Source: a virus. Taken from it: DNA of 43,319 bases. A model generated the notes under the pieces. The model searched no databases, was not told where the DNA came from, and saw only the letters and a program-made list of their open reading frames with translations. A program made the translations under genes and the position numbers. Where the stretch lies: positions 1 through 43,319 of the IMG/VR virus record IMGVR_UViG_3300030104_002853. One strand, 5' to 3'. How positions within the stretch are numbered: position 1 is the stretch's first letter; every line of letters starts with the position of its first letter. This document shows, in pieces, positions 34,364 to 41,692 of the stretch.

Positions 34364-34612
34364 ATGAAAGTATGGATTGACCAAGACCTTTGTACTGGTG
34401 ATGGACTATGCGAAGAAATAGCACCTGATGTTTTTGTTGGATTAGATGATGGTCTATTTTATGTCAAAGAAGGCGACAAAGTTTACGCTGAAGCAGAAGG
34501 TAATGTAGAAGGAGCAAAAGGTTTAGCTTTAGTTCCAAAAGGTTTAGAAGAAGCAGTAATAGAATCAGCAGAGGAATGTCCTGGCGAATGTATAATGATA
34601 GAACCTAATTAA
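34364..34612 (+). CDS. Single-cluster ferredoxin, 82 aa
   Basis: An iron-sulphur electron carrier. The first motif is C10-x2-D13-x2-C16 (C-T-G-D-G-L-C), followed by E-E-I-A-P-D-V-F. The last cysteine pair is at C72-P and C76. An Asp at the position of the second Cys suits a [3Fe-4S] or labile [4Fe-4S] cluster. The sequence style is that of small actinobacterial ferredoxins which feed oxygenases and P450s. It may supply electrons to the neighbouring halogenase and oxygenase, although a flavin reductase is not present. The possible leaderless promoter suggests tight control. Confidence 0.8.
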   Translation: MKVWIDQDLCTGDGLCEEIAPDVFVGLDDGLFYVKEGDKVYAEAEGNVEGAKGLALVPKGLEEAVIESAEECPGECIMIEPN

Positions 34613-34617
34613 ATCTA

Positions 34618-34626
34618 TGCTATAAT
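34618..34626 (+). promoter_or_regulatory. Extended -10 promoter of the small membrane protein genes
   Basis: TGC-TATAAT (34618-34626) ends 8 nt before ATG 34635. It is a fourth case in this window of a -10 element immediately before a start codon, again without a plausible -35. Confidence 0.5.
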
Positions 34627-34634
34627 GTCTCATC

Positions 34635-34772
34635 ATGGATTATTTAGTAGGATTTTTATTAGGTTATTACGCACCTAGATTTTTTAGTTGGCTAAAAAAA
34701 TTAGCTGAAGTTAAGTTACCTGATAATTTTATAGAAGAAGATTGGAATTGGCAATCTGATGACATCCAGTAA
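34635..34772 (+). CDS. Small membrane protein, 45 aa
   Basis: M-D-Y-L-V-G-F-L-L-G-Y-Y forms a short N-terminal hydrophobic stretch, followed by a Lys/Trp-rich amphipathic region and an acidic end. It is one of several small membrane proteins before the hyperacidic protein gene. It overlaps the next frame by 14 bp. A holin-related or lysis-timing role is possible, but this rests on composition and place only. Confidence 0.6.
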   Translation: MDYLVGFLLGYYAPRFFSWLKKLAEVKLPDNFIEEDWNWQSDDIQ

Positions 34773-34944
34773 TGGTTACACAAACAAAGAAATGCTCCAC
34801 TTTATTAGAGTAGAGGTACAAGATTTGCATAAAAGAATAGATTACTTACACGAAAAAATAAACAAAAGTCCTTCAAGAGGAGAAATTGTTGGTTGGTTAG
34901 TTGCATTAAGTAGCACAGCAGCGTTCTTAAATACTATAATGTAA
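34759..34944 (+). CDS. Small membrane protein, 61 aa, holin or spanin-like
   Basis: The N-terminal part is a charged helix (V-Q-D-L-H-K-R-I-D-Y-L-H-E-K-I) and the C-terminal end is one hydrophobic segment (I-V-G-W-L-V-A-L-S-S-T-A-A-F-L). One soluble coil and one membrane anchor is a common layout of small phage holin-associated proteins. The start is not well marked, because no clear Shine-Dalgarno precedes ATG 34759. Confidence 0.55.
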   Translation: MTSSNGYTNKEMLHFIRVEVQDLHKRIDYLHEKINKSPSRGEIVGWLVALSSTAAFLNTIM

Positions 34945-34947
34945 CTT

Positions 34948-35160
34948 ATGGAAATGAAAGTAAACCCTAGTCAGATTATACAAGGTGGTTTAGCTGCTTT
35001 AGTAGCTTGGTTATTTAGAACTGTACAACAATTAACTAATGAAGTTGCAGTATTAAAAGCTGAAGTTGTAAATGCTAATGATAGATTAGGTGAAGTATTA
35101 ACAATAGTGAGTGGATTATCAGGAGAAATTACAGAAATTATATGGAAGATAGGTGGCTAA
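34948..35160 (+). CDS. Small membrane-anchored coiled-coil protein, 70 aa
   Basis: Here the hydrophobic segment is near the N-terminus (G-G-L-A-A-L-V-A-W-L-F) and a long helix follows (E-V-A-V-L-K-A-E-V-V-N-A-N-D-R-L). This is the mirror image of the preceding gene, so the two might pair. Its stop overlaps a 12-codon frame (TAATG at 35160). Exact function is unknown. Confidence 0.6.
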   Translation: MEMKVNPSQIIQGGLAALVAWLFRTVQQLTNEVAVLKAEVVNANDRLGEVLTIVSGLSGEITEIIWKIGG

Positions 35161-35198
35161 TGGATTGCTGTGGTAGTTGCAACTGTGGTGGTAGATAA
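35160..35198 (+). CDS. Possible Cys-rich 12-residue microprotein
   Basis: TAATG at 35158-35162 opens M-D-C-C-G-S-C-N-C-G-G-R and then stops. Four cysteines in 12 residues, overlapping the preceding stop like the other coupled genes here, is unusual. No ribosome site other than coupling is seen. Such a short frame may be noise. Confidence 0.25.
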   Translation: MDCCGSCNCGGR

Positions 35199-35223
35199 AT
35201 GTGGAGGAAAATAGTAACTAATA

Positions 35224-37203
35224 GTGCTATTTAGATTAGTATTAGCATTCTTTCTTGCTTTACCAATACCACCAATATACGCAGAAGAAGTAGAAGAAGT
35301 AGAAACCTTTGATGATGGAGAACAAACTACTGATATTGGAGTACCTCCAACTGAAAACAATAACTTAGTAAAGATAGACAATACTTGGTCAGGTTCTTAT
35401 GGTATGGATGGTCATCATATAGAACTAGAGTATATGAAACATGGTGGTACATCTAATGATTATGAATTTACATTACCTACAGAACATGATGTGTATGAAG
35501 TAGGTTTTACTATAGGTGCTGTTAATAATCAAGGTAGTGTTGAGTACACACACAATGATGAAACTACACAATCAAATACTATTGATGCACAGAGTGGTTT
35601 AAATAATGCGACTATGTATGAAGATATAGTTTATTCTGTTAAAGAAACAGCTAATAAATTTATAGATAGTTTTGTTATTACTATTAATGATTGGTCATTG
35701 GTAGATGATATATCAATTAAATATGATACTACTACTACTACTACTACTTTAAATCCTTTAGATGTACAACGCCAGGCTAACTTTGCTTCTTATGGTATAT
35801 CAGAAACTAATGATGAACGAGGTATAAGAGAAGAACAAGAGGAAGAACAAAAACAAATTGAGATAGCTATTGTTCAAGAAGCTGAAGAAATGTCAGACAA
35901 CATGGCAGAGACTGGTTACAACGAAACTGACCAAGAGAGAGAAGAAAGAGAAGCATTAACTAATGTTGTTATTGTTGTTGGAGATGAAGAAGTTACTTAC
36001 ACAGAGAAGGAACAGAATGATGGTACTATTAATAGAGATAAGGAACGTGCTAACAATGAAAATTTATATGGTTGTTATATTACTGATGCTGCTTTGGAAC
36101 GTGGCGATTGTGATTTTACTGAAGAAGTTATAGATGAAGAAGAAATCGGAGAAGAGTTTTTTGAAGATGATGATATGGTACTCATTGTGGCAGATGAATA
36201 TGAAGATGAAGAGTTTATTGAGCTTACTGAAGAAGAGTTGGAGATATTTGAGTTTGACACTAAAGAGGAAGCTGAAGAATTTGTTGAGACCTATCTTGAG
36301 ATTGAAGAATACATTGAAGAACTTGAAGTCTTTGAAGAAGAAGTTATTGTTATAGAAGAGGAGATAGATTTAATAGATATATTTATATCTAATGATTTAT
36401 TTCCACCAACAGAAGAAGAAATTAAAGAAGATTTAAAAAAGGTACAGGATGAGTTGGACCAAAAGATACTACGAAATGACATTATTACAGAAGATATTAT
36501 ACAAGATAAAGAAGAAGTTCTTTCTGAAGAGATGGTTGAGGAAGAAGTTGCAGAGCTAGAAGAAGTTATAGAAGAGATTATTGTTATTGATATACCTGAA
36601 GTTACTGAAGAAGAGTTAGAAGAATATACAGAAGAGGAGTTAGTTGAGTATGAAGAAGCTAAAGAAGAAGCAATACAAGAGTTTGTACAAGAGCTTGAAA
36701 CCGAAGAAGTTATAGAAGTTATAGAAGAAGTTAATGATATTGGTGTACAAAATCTATCCGAAGCAACAGAGGAAGTACAAGAGATAGTACAGGCTGTAGT
36801 TGAAGAAGCTATTGAAGAGATAGAAGAGTTAACTGAAGAACAGGTTGAAGTCGTTGCTGAAGTATTACAAGTAGAAACAGAAGATGTTGAGATTATTGCT
36901 GAAGCTGTTAAAGAAGATGAATCAGTTGCTACTGCTGTTGAAGAATATGTTGAGAGAGCTGTAGAAAATAAAGATGTAGAAAACTATACACTTGCTGATG
37001 TTGTAACAGAGGTACAGTATGAGGAGTTCCTAGAGAATCCAATAGAAGTTTTTGTGGACTTTGATAACTTAGAAAAAATAAACCTTGAAAATATAGGAGA
37101 TGATATGACATCAGACCAGAGAGAAAAAGCTCAAGAAGTTGTAGTGCCTGTAATTTTGACTAGAATAGCTAGTATGGCAGCGTTTATATTAAGGAAGTCA
37201 TAA
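35224..37203 (+). CDS. Secreted hyperacidic repeat protein, 659 aa
   Basis: The first 20 residues form a signal peptide (L-F-R-L-V-L-A-F-F-L-A-L, then P-P-I-Y-A before E-E-V-E-E). The next 180 residues are more beta-like, with a T-T-T-T-T-T-T run at about residues 164-171. Then comes a long Glu-dominated part (E-E-L-E-I-F-E, V-E-V-I-E-E-V-N). Related segments S-E-T-N-D-E-R-G-I-R-E-E and N-E-T-D-Q-E-R-E-E-R-E suggest an internal duplication. The C-terminal 20 residues are hydrophobic (V-I-L-T-R-I-A-S-M-A-A-F), ending R-K-S. A secreted, membrane-anchored polyanion could bind calcium or modify the envelope. The start is a GTG with no well-placed ribosome site. Confidence 0.7.
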   Translation: MLFRLVLAFFLALPIPPIYAEEVEEVETFDDGEQTTDIGVPPTENNNLVKIDNTWSGSYGMDGHHIELEYMKHGGTSNDYEFTLPTEHDVYEVGFTIGAVNNQGSVEYTHNDETTQSNTIDAQSGLNNATMYEDIVYSVKETANKFIDSFVITINDWSLVDDISIKYDTTTTTTTLNPLDVQRQANFASYGISETNDERGIREEQEEEQKQIEIAIVQEAEEMSDNMAETGYNETDQEREEREALTNVVIVVGDEEVTYTEKEQNDGTINRDKERANNENLYGCYITDAALERGDCDFTEEVIDEEEIGEEFFEDDDMVLIVADEYEDEEFIELTEEELEIFEFDTKEEAEEFVETYLEIEEYIEELEVFEEEVIVIEEEIDLIDIFISNDLFPPTEEEIKEDLKKVQDELDQKILRNDIITEDIIQDKEEVLSEEMVEEEVAELEEVIEEIIVIDIPEVTEEELEEYTEEELVEYEEAKEEAIQEFVQELETEEVIEVIEEVNDIGVQNLSEATEEVQEIVQAVVEEAIEEIEELTEEQVEVVAEVLQVETEDVEIIAEAVKEDESVATAVEEYVERAVENKDVENYTLADVVTEVQYEEFLENPIEVFVDFDNLEKINLENIGDDMTSDQREKAQEVVVPVILTRIASMAAFILRKS

Positions 37204-37418
37204 TGTTTAAAAAGATATGGGCTTGGCTCATTGAAATAATTAAAGAAACTTTAAATCTTAGTTGGACTTTAGTAGGTTTAGTTATCGCTACACTTACATT
37301 GACAGGTTCAGCTCAACAGGTTACAGGTCTTGCAACTTTAATTACATTAGCAGTATGGTTACTTACCATAGGATTTAGAAAAGATAAAACTAAAGTAAAC
37401 AAGTCAGCAAGTAGATAA
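37203..37418 (+). CDS. Two-helix membrane protein, holin-like, 71 aa
   Basis: Two hydrophobic helices (T-L-V-G-L-V-I-A-T-L and A-T-L-I-T-L-A-V-W-L-L) with a basic tail (R-K-D-K-T-K-V-N-K). The layout matches small holins, which make membrane holes at lysis. Its start overlaps the hyperacidic protein stop by one base (TAATG). A second holin-like gene lies at 38191-38469, so one may be an antiholin. Confidence 0.6.
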   Translation: MFKKIWAWLIEIIKETLNLSWTLVGLVIATLTLTGSAQQVTGLATLITLAVWLLTIGFRKDKTKVNKSASR

Positions 37419-37427
37419 GGAGATAAA

Positions 37428-37607
37428 GTGGACAAACTACAAAAAATAATAAAAGAATTATTGTCTGTAAAAGTAGACGATAAACCTTTGTTTGGTATTT
37501 CAGTTTTAGAAAATAATGATACTGTATATTTAACAGGAATCCATGCAAACAGAGGAATAGCTATTAATATGCCAACAGAAAATAAAGAAGGAGAGGAAGA
37601 AGAATGA
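37428..37607 (+). CDS. Small acidic protein, 59 aa
   Basis: A GTG-start frame (M-D-K-L-Q-K-I-I-K-E-L-L) with AAGGAG upstream, ending in a Glu-only tail (G-E-E-E-E). The GAGGAAGAAGA coding this tail is also the ribosome site of the next gene, whose ATG overlaps the stop (ATGA). No family is recognised. It sits between a holin-like and a DUF5675-like gene. Confidence 0.6.
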   Translation: MDKLQKIIKELLSVKVDDKPLFGISVLENNDTVYLTGIHANRGIAINMPTENKEGEEEE

Positions 37608-38191
37608 AACTGCAAGTAGTAAGAACACAGTTTGGTAAAGATGCAACTAATGGTTTGTTATTTATTGATGGTGTGTTTGAGTGTTATACATTAGAGGACC
37701 AGTACCAAGTAGAGAAAGTAATGCACGAAACCTGCATACCTGAAGGTACATATGATATAGAGTTTAGAAAGACTGGTGGATTTCACGCTAAGTATTCAGA
37801 TAGATATAAGAATGCACATTATGGTATGTTACATTTACAAGATGTACCAGGATTTACATATATCCTAATCCATACAGGTAATACTGATGAACATACATCA
37901 GGTTGTTTAATTGTAGGAGAAACACAACAAGACCTAGATATAAACTTTAATGGTATGGTCGGAAGTTCAGCCGTAGCGTACAAAAAAATGTATGCGAAGG
38001 TAGCAAATCAATTACTACAAGGTAAGAAAGTTACCATAGAATACAGCAAGATAGACTTAGATAATAAAGAATTAAGTAACGCTGCTAGTCCAGATTTAAT
38101 TAAACCAGATAGTGTTTATGAAAAACTACAAGAGATAAGTGGGGAGATTCAAGTTCTCTCTGCTAAACTTGATGGAAAGGACATTGTATAA
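37604..38191 (+). CDS. DUF5675-like lysis or cell-wall protein, 195 aa
   Basis: The N-terminal 140 residues match the DUF5675 pattern: C-Y-T-L-E-D-Q near 28-34, P-E-G-T-Y near 47-51, then I-H-T-G-N near 90-94 and T-S-G-C near 99-102. His and Cys in this spacing suggest an L,D-transpeptidase-like active site, so peptidoglycan remodelling or cleavage is likely but not proven. The C-terminal 50 residues are a short coiled coil (V-Y-E-K-L-Q-E-I-S-G-E-I). It lies between two holin-like genes, as an endolysin would. Confidence 0.7.
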   Translation: MKLQVVRTQFGKDATNGLLFIDGVFECYTLEDQYQVEKVMHETCIPEGTYDIEFRKTGGFHAKYSDRYKNAHYGMLHLQDVPGFTYILIHTGNTDEHTSGCLIVGETQQDLDINFNGMVGSSAVAYKKMYAKVANQLLQGKKVTIEYSKIDLDNKELSNAASPDLIKPDSVYEKLQEISGEIQVLSAKLDGKDIV

Positions 38192-38469
38192 TGTTGGAAA
38201 AAATAAAAGCAAGAACATCTAAAGGTACATTCAAGAAGGATGTGGCGTGGACCCCTTGGAACGAAGCATGGAGTTATAAAATGAGTGAAGACTTAAAAGA
38301 TATGATTGAGCGAACAGCTTGGACATTTATTGAAGCCTTTATTGGTGCCTTAACAGTTGCTCCGTTAGTTGGTGTAGACGCTGAAGTACTTCAGTTAGCT
38401 GCGTTAGCTGGTGGTGGTGCTGCATTAGCAGTAGTTAAGACATATGCAAAGAAACAAATTTCTAAATAG
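38191..38469 (+). CDS. Holin, r1t-like, 92 aa
   Basis: The N-terminus is charged (S-K-G-T-F-K-K-D-V-A-W). Then T-A-W-T-F-I-E-A-F-I-G-A-L-T-V and L-Q-L-A-A-L-A-G-G-G-A-A-L-A form two membrane helices, with a Lys-rich end. A sequence with T-A-x-T-F-x-x-A-F in helix 1 and G-G-G-A-A in helix 2 resembles actinophage holins of the r1t type. It times the opening of the inner membrane. It starts one base before the end of the DUF5675-like gene (TAATG). Confidence 0.75.
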   Translation: MLEKIKARTSKGTFKKDVAWTPWNEAWSYKMSEDLKDMIERTAWTFIEAFIGALTVAPLVGVDAEVLQLAALAGGGAALAVVKTYAKKQISK

Positions 38470-38491
38470 CTAAATAGTCTTACCTAATCTG

Positions 38492-38509
38492 TATAATGTT
38501 GTTAACAAC
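38492..38509 (+). promoter_or_regulatory. -10 element with an adjoining palindromic operator
   Basis: TATAAT (38492-38497) is followed at once by the perfect 12-bp palindrome GTTGTTAACAAC (38498-38509), which covers the expected transcription start. A repressor binding there would block the metallophosphoesterase gene. That gene has its own strong AGGAGG site at 38516-38521. Confidence 0.55.
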
Positions 38510-38523
38510 AGAATAGGAGGAAC

Positions 38524-39708
38524 ATGGCTGCGAATAAAAAGAAAAAAATTCCTGAAGAGTGGGGTAATAACTTCTACAAATCAGGATGGCAACCTGGATT
38601 AGAGCTTAATGAAGCGACAGGAACAGGTGAAATAACGCACGTTGGAACAGACCCTAACTATCGTAATAAGTTTGATGATATATTACGTGGGTGGGGATTT
38701 GACCCAGAGTTATATGAGATAGTAGATACTGTACGTGCATCTAGTTGGAACACACAACTTAAAGGTGGTACAGTTGAAACCTTTTATGCCTTTAAAGGTG
38801 TAGTAAAGAAGAAGAAACCTGGTCAAGATAAATACTTTAAAGAACTATTCAAACAAGCTAAGAAGAAACCACCAGCTAAACCTAAATATAATGGAGGAGA
38901 TACAGCATTCCTTTGGTTATGTAGTGATTGGCAATTAGGTAAGCAAGACCTGGGAGTTGAGAACACAATCAAAAGATATGACATTGCTTTACAAGATGGA
39001 GTAAATAGAATACATGAACTACGTAAAGCTGGTGTATTAATAGATGAGATATATATATTAGGACTCGGTGATTTAACAGAGAATTGTTATGGCTTCTATG
39101 ATAGCCAAGCATTTAATATTGAACTCACATTGAAAGAACAGTACGCACTAGCAAGAGCTATGCTAATGAAAACAATAGATACCTTCTTACCTTTAGCTGA
39201 TAAGCTAATACTTGCAGGTGTTCCAGGGAATCATGGTGAAATGTCAAGGTCAGCCAAAGGTTCCGTTACTACGAACCGACTTGATAACTCAGACACAATG
39301 CACCTAGATATATGTGGTGAAATAATGTCTGCTAATCCTAATAGATATAAGAAGGTTAAGGTAGATGTTGCAGATGATTTCCATCAAGTCCTAGACATAA
39401 AAGGAATTAAGACTGGGTTAAGTCATGGTCATATGCAAGGTGGACCTGGAGGTAATCCAGAAAATAAGATAGAGAACTGGTGGAAGGGTCAGATGTATGG
39501 GTTCTTACCTATGAATGACGTAAAAGTTTTAATCACAGCTCACTACCATCACTTTAGAAGTAAGCAGCAAGGAGATAGAACTTGGTTTCAATGTCCTAGC
39601 TTAGATAAGTCTATAGATTTTACTGCACGTTCAGGATTGTGGAGTCATCCAGGAGTATTAACTTTTACTATAAATAAAAAAGGTTGGGATAACTTAAAGA
39701 TTCTTTAG
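38524..39708 (+). CDS. Calcineurin-like metallophosphoesterase, 394 aa
   Basis: Metal-binding motifs in order: S-D-W-Q near residue 135 (normally D-x-H), G-L-G-D near 180, G-N-H-G-E near 235, S-H-G-H near 299 and A-H-Y-H-H near 338. The Gln in place of the first His is a deviation from the D-x-H motif. Phage members with this layout are often annotated as Mre11-like nucleases, but cyclic nucleotide or phosphoprotein substrates are also known in the family. The last codons overlap the leftward nuclease gene, so the two are convergent. Confidence 0.8.
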   Translation: MAANKKKKIPEEWGNNFYKSGWQPGLELNEATGTGEITHVGTDPNYRNKFDDILRGWGFDPELYEIVDTVRASSWNTQLKGGTVETFYAFKGVVKKKKPGQDKYFKELFKQAKKKPPAKPKYNGGDTAFLWLCSDWQLGKQDLGVENTIKRYDIALQDGVNRIHELRKAGVLIDEIYILGLGDLTENCYGFYDSQAFNIELTLKEQYALARAMLMKTIDTFLPLADKLILAGVPGNHGEMSRSAKGSVTTNRLDNSDTMHLDICGEIMSANPNRYKKVKVDVADDFHQVLDIKGIKTGLSHGHMQGGPGGNPENKIENWWKGQMYGFLPMNDVKVLITAHYHHFRSKQQGDRTWFQCPSLDKSIDFTARSGLWSHPGVLTFTINKKGWDNLKIL

Positions 39709-40203
39709 GTTAAAATATTCTGGTCCATCATGGAACTTATCTAATTTAGATTGAGGTAATGCTTTGAGTATCATATCTACTGTAAGGAACTTTGGTTCCT
39801 CTCCTCTTATACATACCACAATGCAGTAGTTGGTTGCATAATCTTCACACATTAAGGAATCAAATAAGATGTAGTGTTTTAAATCCTTGAGTTTTATTTT
39901 GTAACTTGATTTAATCTCACAAAAGAAATGTTGTTTGTCATCATACACAAAATAATCAGGGAAGGATTTTATTAAAGGATTCATATTAAACCATTGAGGT
40001 ATAGGACTAGATTTAAAATCAGGTGTATCATTTAGATGAAGCCTCCGATACTTCATGCCTTTAAGTTTGCAATAGTCTTCAAATATTTCTTCAGCAAAAT
40101 CTATATAGTTACCTGCTCTCTCATCATAATCTAATTCATTATGTTTACCTGTTTCACTAATAGGTTTAGCTGAATCTATTTTAGGGTCGTACCAGAATCC
40201 CAC
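39694..40203 (-). CDS. PD-(D/E)XK nuclease-like protein, 169 aa
   Basis: The core reads S-F-P-D-Y-F-V-Y (P82-D83), 12 residues, then C-E-I-K-S-S (E96-x-K98), typical of restriction-like and Holliday junction nucleases. Upstream E-E-I-F-E-D-Y-C may supply an acidic residue. The GTG start at 40203 overlaps the upstream TAG (TAGTG). It cleaves DNA by analogy. A recombination or junction-resolution role is suggested by the Erf-like gene in the same operon. It overlaps the end of the convergent phosphoesterase gene by 15 bp. Confidence 0.75.
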   Translation of the reverse strand: MGFWYDPKIDSAKPISETGKHNELDYDERAGNYIDFAEEIFEDYCKLKGMKYRRLHLNDTPDFKSSPIPQWFNMNPLIKSFPDYFVYDDKQHFFCEIKSSYKIKLKDLKHYILFDSLMCEDYATNYCIVVCIRGEEPKFLTVDMILKALPQSKLDKFHDGPEYFNLKNL

Positions 40204-40373
40204 TATTCAGCCAATGTTTTTAAGCAGGGATTACAACACATATAATCTTTACTTGTAAATGGGAATGTATGATTATCTCCACACATAAAACAAATAAACT
40301 TTCTTATCTCTTTAGGTGTATATCTATTCTTAAATATAAAGTTCTTTAAATAAAATAATATATTAAGTATCAT
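40203..40373 (-). CDS. Small zinc-finger protein, 56 aa
   Basis: The frame opens at 40391, but the ATG at 40373 is preferred because it overlaps the upstream stop (ATGA), and its ribosome site is the run of Glu codons at the end of the upstream gene. C-F-M-C-G-D and C-C-N-P-C near the C-terminus give a C-x2-C pair and a C-C-x2-C cluster, a likely zinc-binding domain. The basic N-terminal half (K-N-F-I-F-K-N-R) may contact nucleic acid. Confidence 0.6.
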   Translation of the reverse strand: MILNILFYLKNFIFKNRYTPKEIRKFICFMCGDNHTFPFTSKDYMCCNPCLKTLAE

Positions 40374-40525
40374 TCTTCTTCTTCCTCCCAATCATTTATA
40401 TTTATCATATCTCCTGGTTTTGGTTCATCCCATGTATCAACTAAAATCTCAGGTGGTATTGGTATTCCTTTTCCTTTTCTTCTATTACCTCTTTTATAAG
40501 CATCAGAAGGGTAGCTCTTGGGCAT
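40370..40525 (-). CDS. Small protein with basic start and acidic end, 51 aa
   Basis: Basic at the start (K-R-G-N-R-R-K-G-K-G), then I-P-I-P-P-E, then Trp-Asp-Glu residues and a five-Glu tail. GAGGAAGA is found before the ATG at 40525. It overlaps the upstream gene by 23 bp. Function is unknown. The five-Glu tail encodes the ribosome site for the next gene. Confidence 0.55.
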   Translation of the reverse strand: MPKSYPSDAYKRGNRRKGKGIPIPPEILVDTWDEPKPGDMININDWEEEEE

Positions 40526-40799
40526 TATCTTCCTCCTTTTTTTTCTCTACTAAAGCATGACAAGTTGACCACTCCCAACTGTGTGAAATCTTTGGGTGTT
40601 GTAGTTTAAATTTTTGACCACAATATTTATTTCCTTCACTATCAGTATAGAATATTTTATTATTCTTACACATACTCGGTGCTTTACATCTTGTATCAGG
40701 TTCGGAAGGTATATCAAAATTATGATTAGGGAATCTTTTTTTTAGTTTCTCTTTTAATTTTTCTATACCTACTGAATTACCTATTGGTTCTAGAGCCAT
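40503..40799 (-). CDS. Hypothetical zinc-binding protein, 98 aa
   Basis: N-terminal helix L-K-E-K-L-K-K-R-F, then C-K-A-P-S-M-C (about 38-44), a later C-G-Q and a C near residue 80, so four cysteines may hold one zinc. It ends with an acidic stretch and L-P-F. It overlaps the Erf-like gene end by 10 bp and the next small gene by 23 bp. The C-terminal pattern L-P-F is shared by single-stranded DNA-binding protein tails, so it may interact with replication proteins. That link is speculative. Confidence 0.6.
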   Translation of the reverse strand: MALEPIGNSVGIEKLKEKLKKRFPNHNFDIPSEPDTRCKAPSMCKNNKIFYTDSEGNKYCGQKFKLQHPKISHSWEWSTCHALVEKKKEEDNAQELPF

Positions 40800-41692
40800 T
40801 CTGTTGGTGCATTATTCATCCACCATCCCTGACCACAACCATCTTTATCTTGATAATTACTACAAGCAAAGTCTGGAATCTTACCAAACTTACCTGGGTC
40901 AGCATCTTTCTTCTCTCTGTTGTCCTCAATATTTCCAGACTTGTTACATACTGGGCATACCTTTTCAGACTTATCAACAACTTCTCCAAATACATCTCCA
41001 ACTATATCTTCAGTTGTTTCAGGTTCGGAAGTATCTTCTTTCAAGTAATCCTCTACTCGTGTAAGGAATGTACTCATGTTATCATTAGTCCATTTAGTTA
41101 TGTCCTTATCAGCAACATTCATATTGACTAGCTCGTTGTATGCTCTTGTTTTTAAAGAATTTCTTTTATCCTCATCAGGTATCATAACTTCAAGACTATG
41201 GTTTAACTGGTCGGCAACTGGTGATTTCTTTACATCATCAGATACCATCTCACTAGCTATATCTTCCATCTTCTTTACTTCCTCTTTAGATAATTTAGGT
41301 GGTGTTTTCTTTTCAACCTTAACCTCATTAGCTACCGATACCTTTTTCATTTCTTCTTTACTGGGTCTAGGTTTTGTATTGCCTTGATACTTCCAATTAG
41401 CCAATGCTCTACCAATAGCTGATGTTTCACAATTTTCCATCCAAGCATCTGCGTTAGCAAATCCACCTTGTCCTTTGGTTTCTTGTGCTATACCTGTTGT
41501 TTTAAGAATTAAAGTATGGTCGCCAACATCTGTCATAGCGTGTATGTAAACACTTGCTTTAATTGTTACACAATTTCCATCATCAGTAATATGCACAACA
41601 TCCGTTTCTATTTTTCCATGTGGGTTTTCTTCCCAATATTTTTTTAATCTATCTTCTACTGTTTCATAATTATCTAAGTTAAACTTAGCCAT
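40790..41692 (-). CDS. Erf-like single-strand annealing protein, 300 aa
   Basis: The N-terminal domain begins F-N-L-D-N-Y-E-T-V and contains the conserved C-E-T-S-A-I-G-R-A-L-A-N-W near residues 88-101, characteristic of a recombination or ssDNA-binding family common in actinophages. Members are thought to bind single-stranded DNA and promote annealing, like Erf and RecT. The C-terminal part carries C-P-V-C and C-S-N-Y-Q with further Cys, a zinc-ribbon pattern, and a Trp-rich end. It is the probable main recombination protein of the phage. Confidence 0.65.
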   Translation of the reverse strand: MAKFNLDNYETVEDRLKKYWEENPHGKIETDVVHITDDGNCVTIKASVYIHAMTDVGDHTLILKTTGIAQETKGQGGFANADAWMENCETSAIGRALANWKYQGNTKPRPSKEEMKKVSVANEVKVEKKTPPKLSKEEVKKMEDIASEMVSDDVKKSPVADQLNHSLEVMIPDEDKRNSLKTRAYNELVNMNVADKDITKWTNDNMSTFLTRVEDYLKEDTSEPETTEDIVGDVFGEVVDKSEKVCPVCNKSGNIEDNREKKDADPGKFGKIPDFACSNYQDKDGCGQGWWMNNAPTEWL

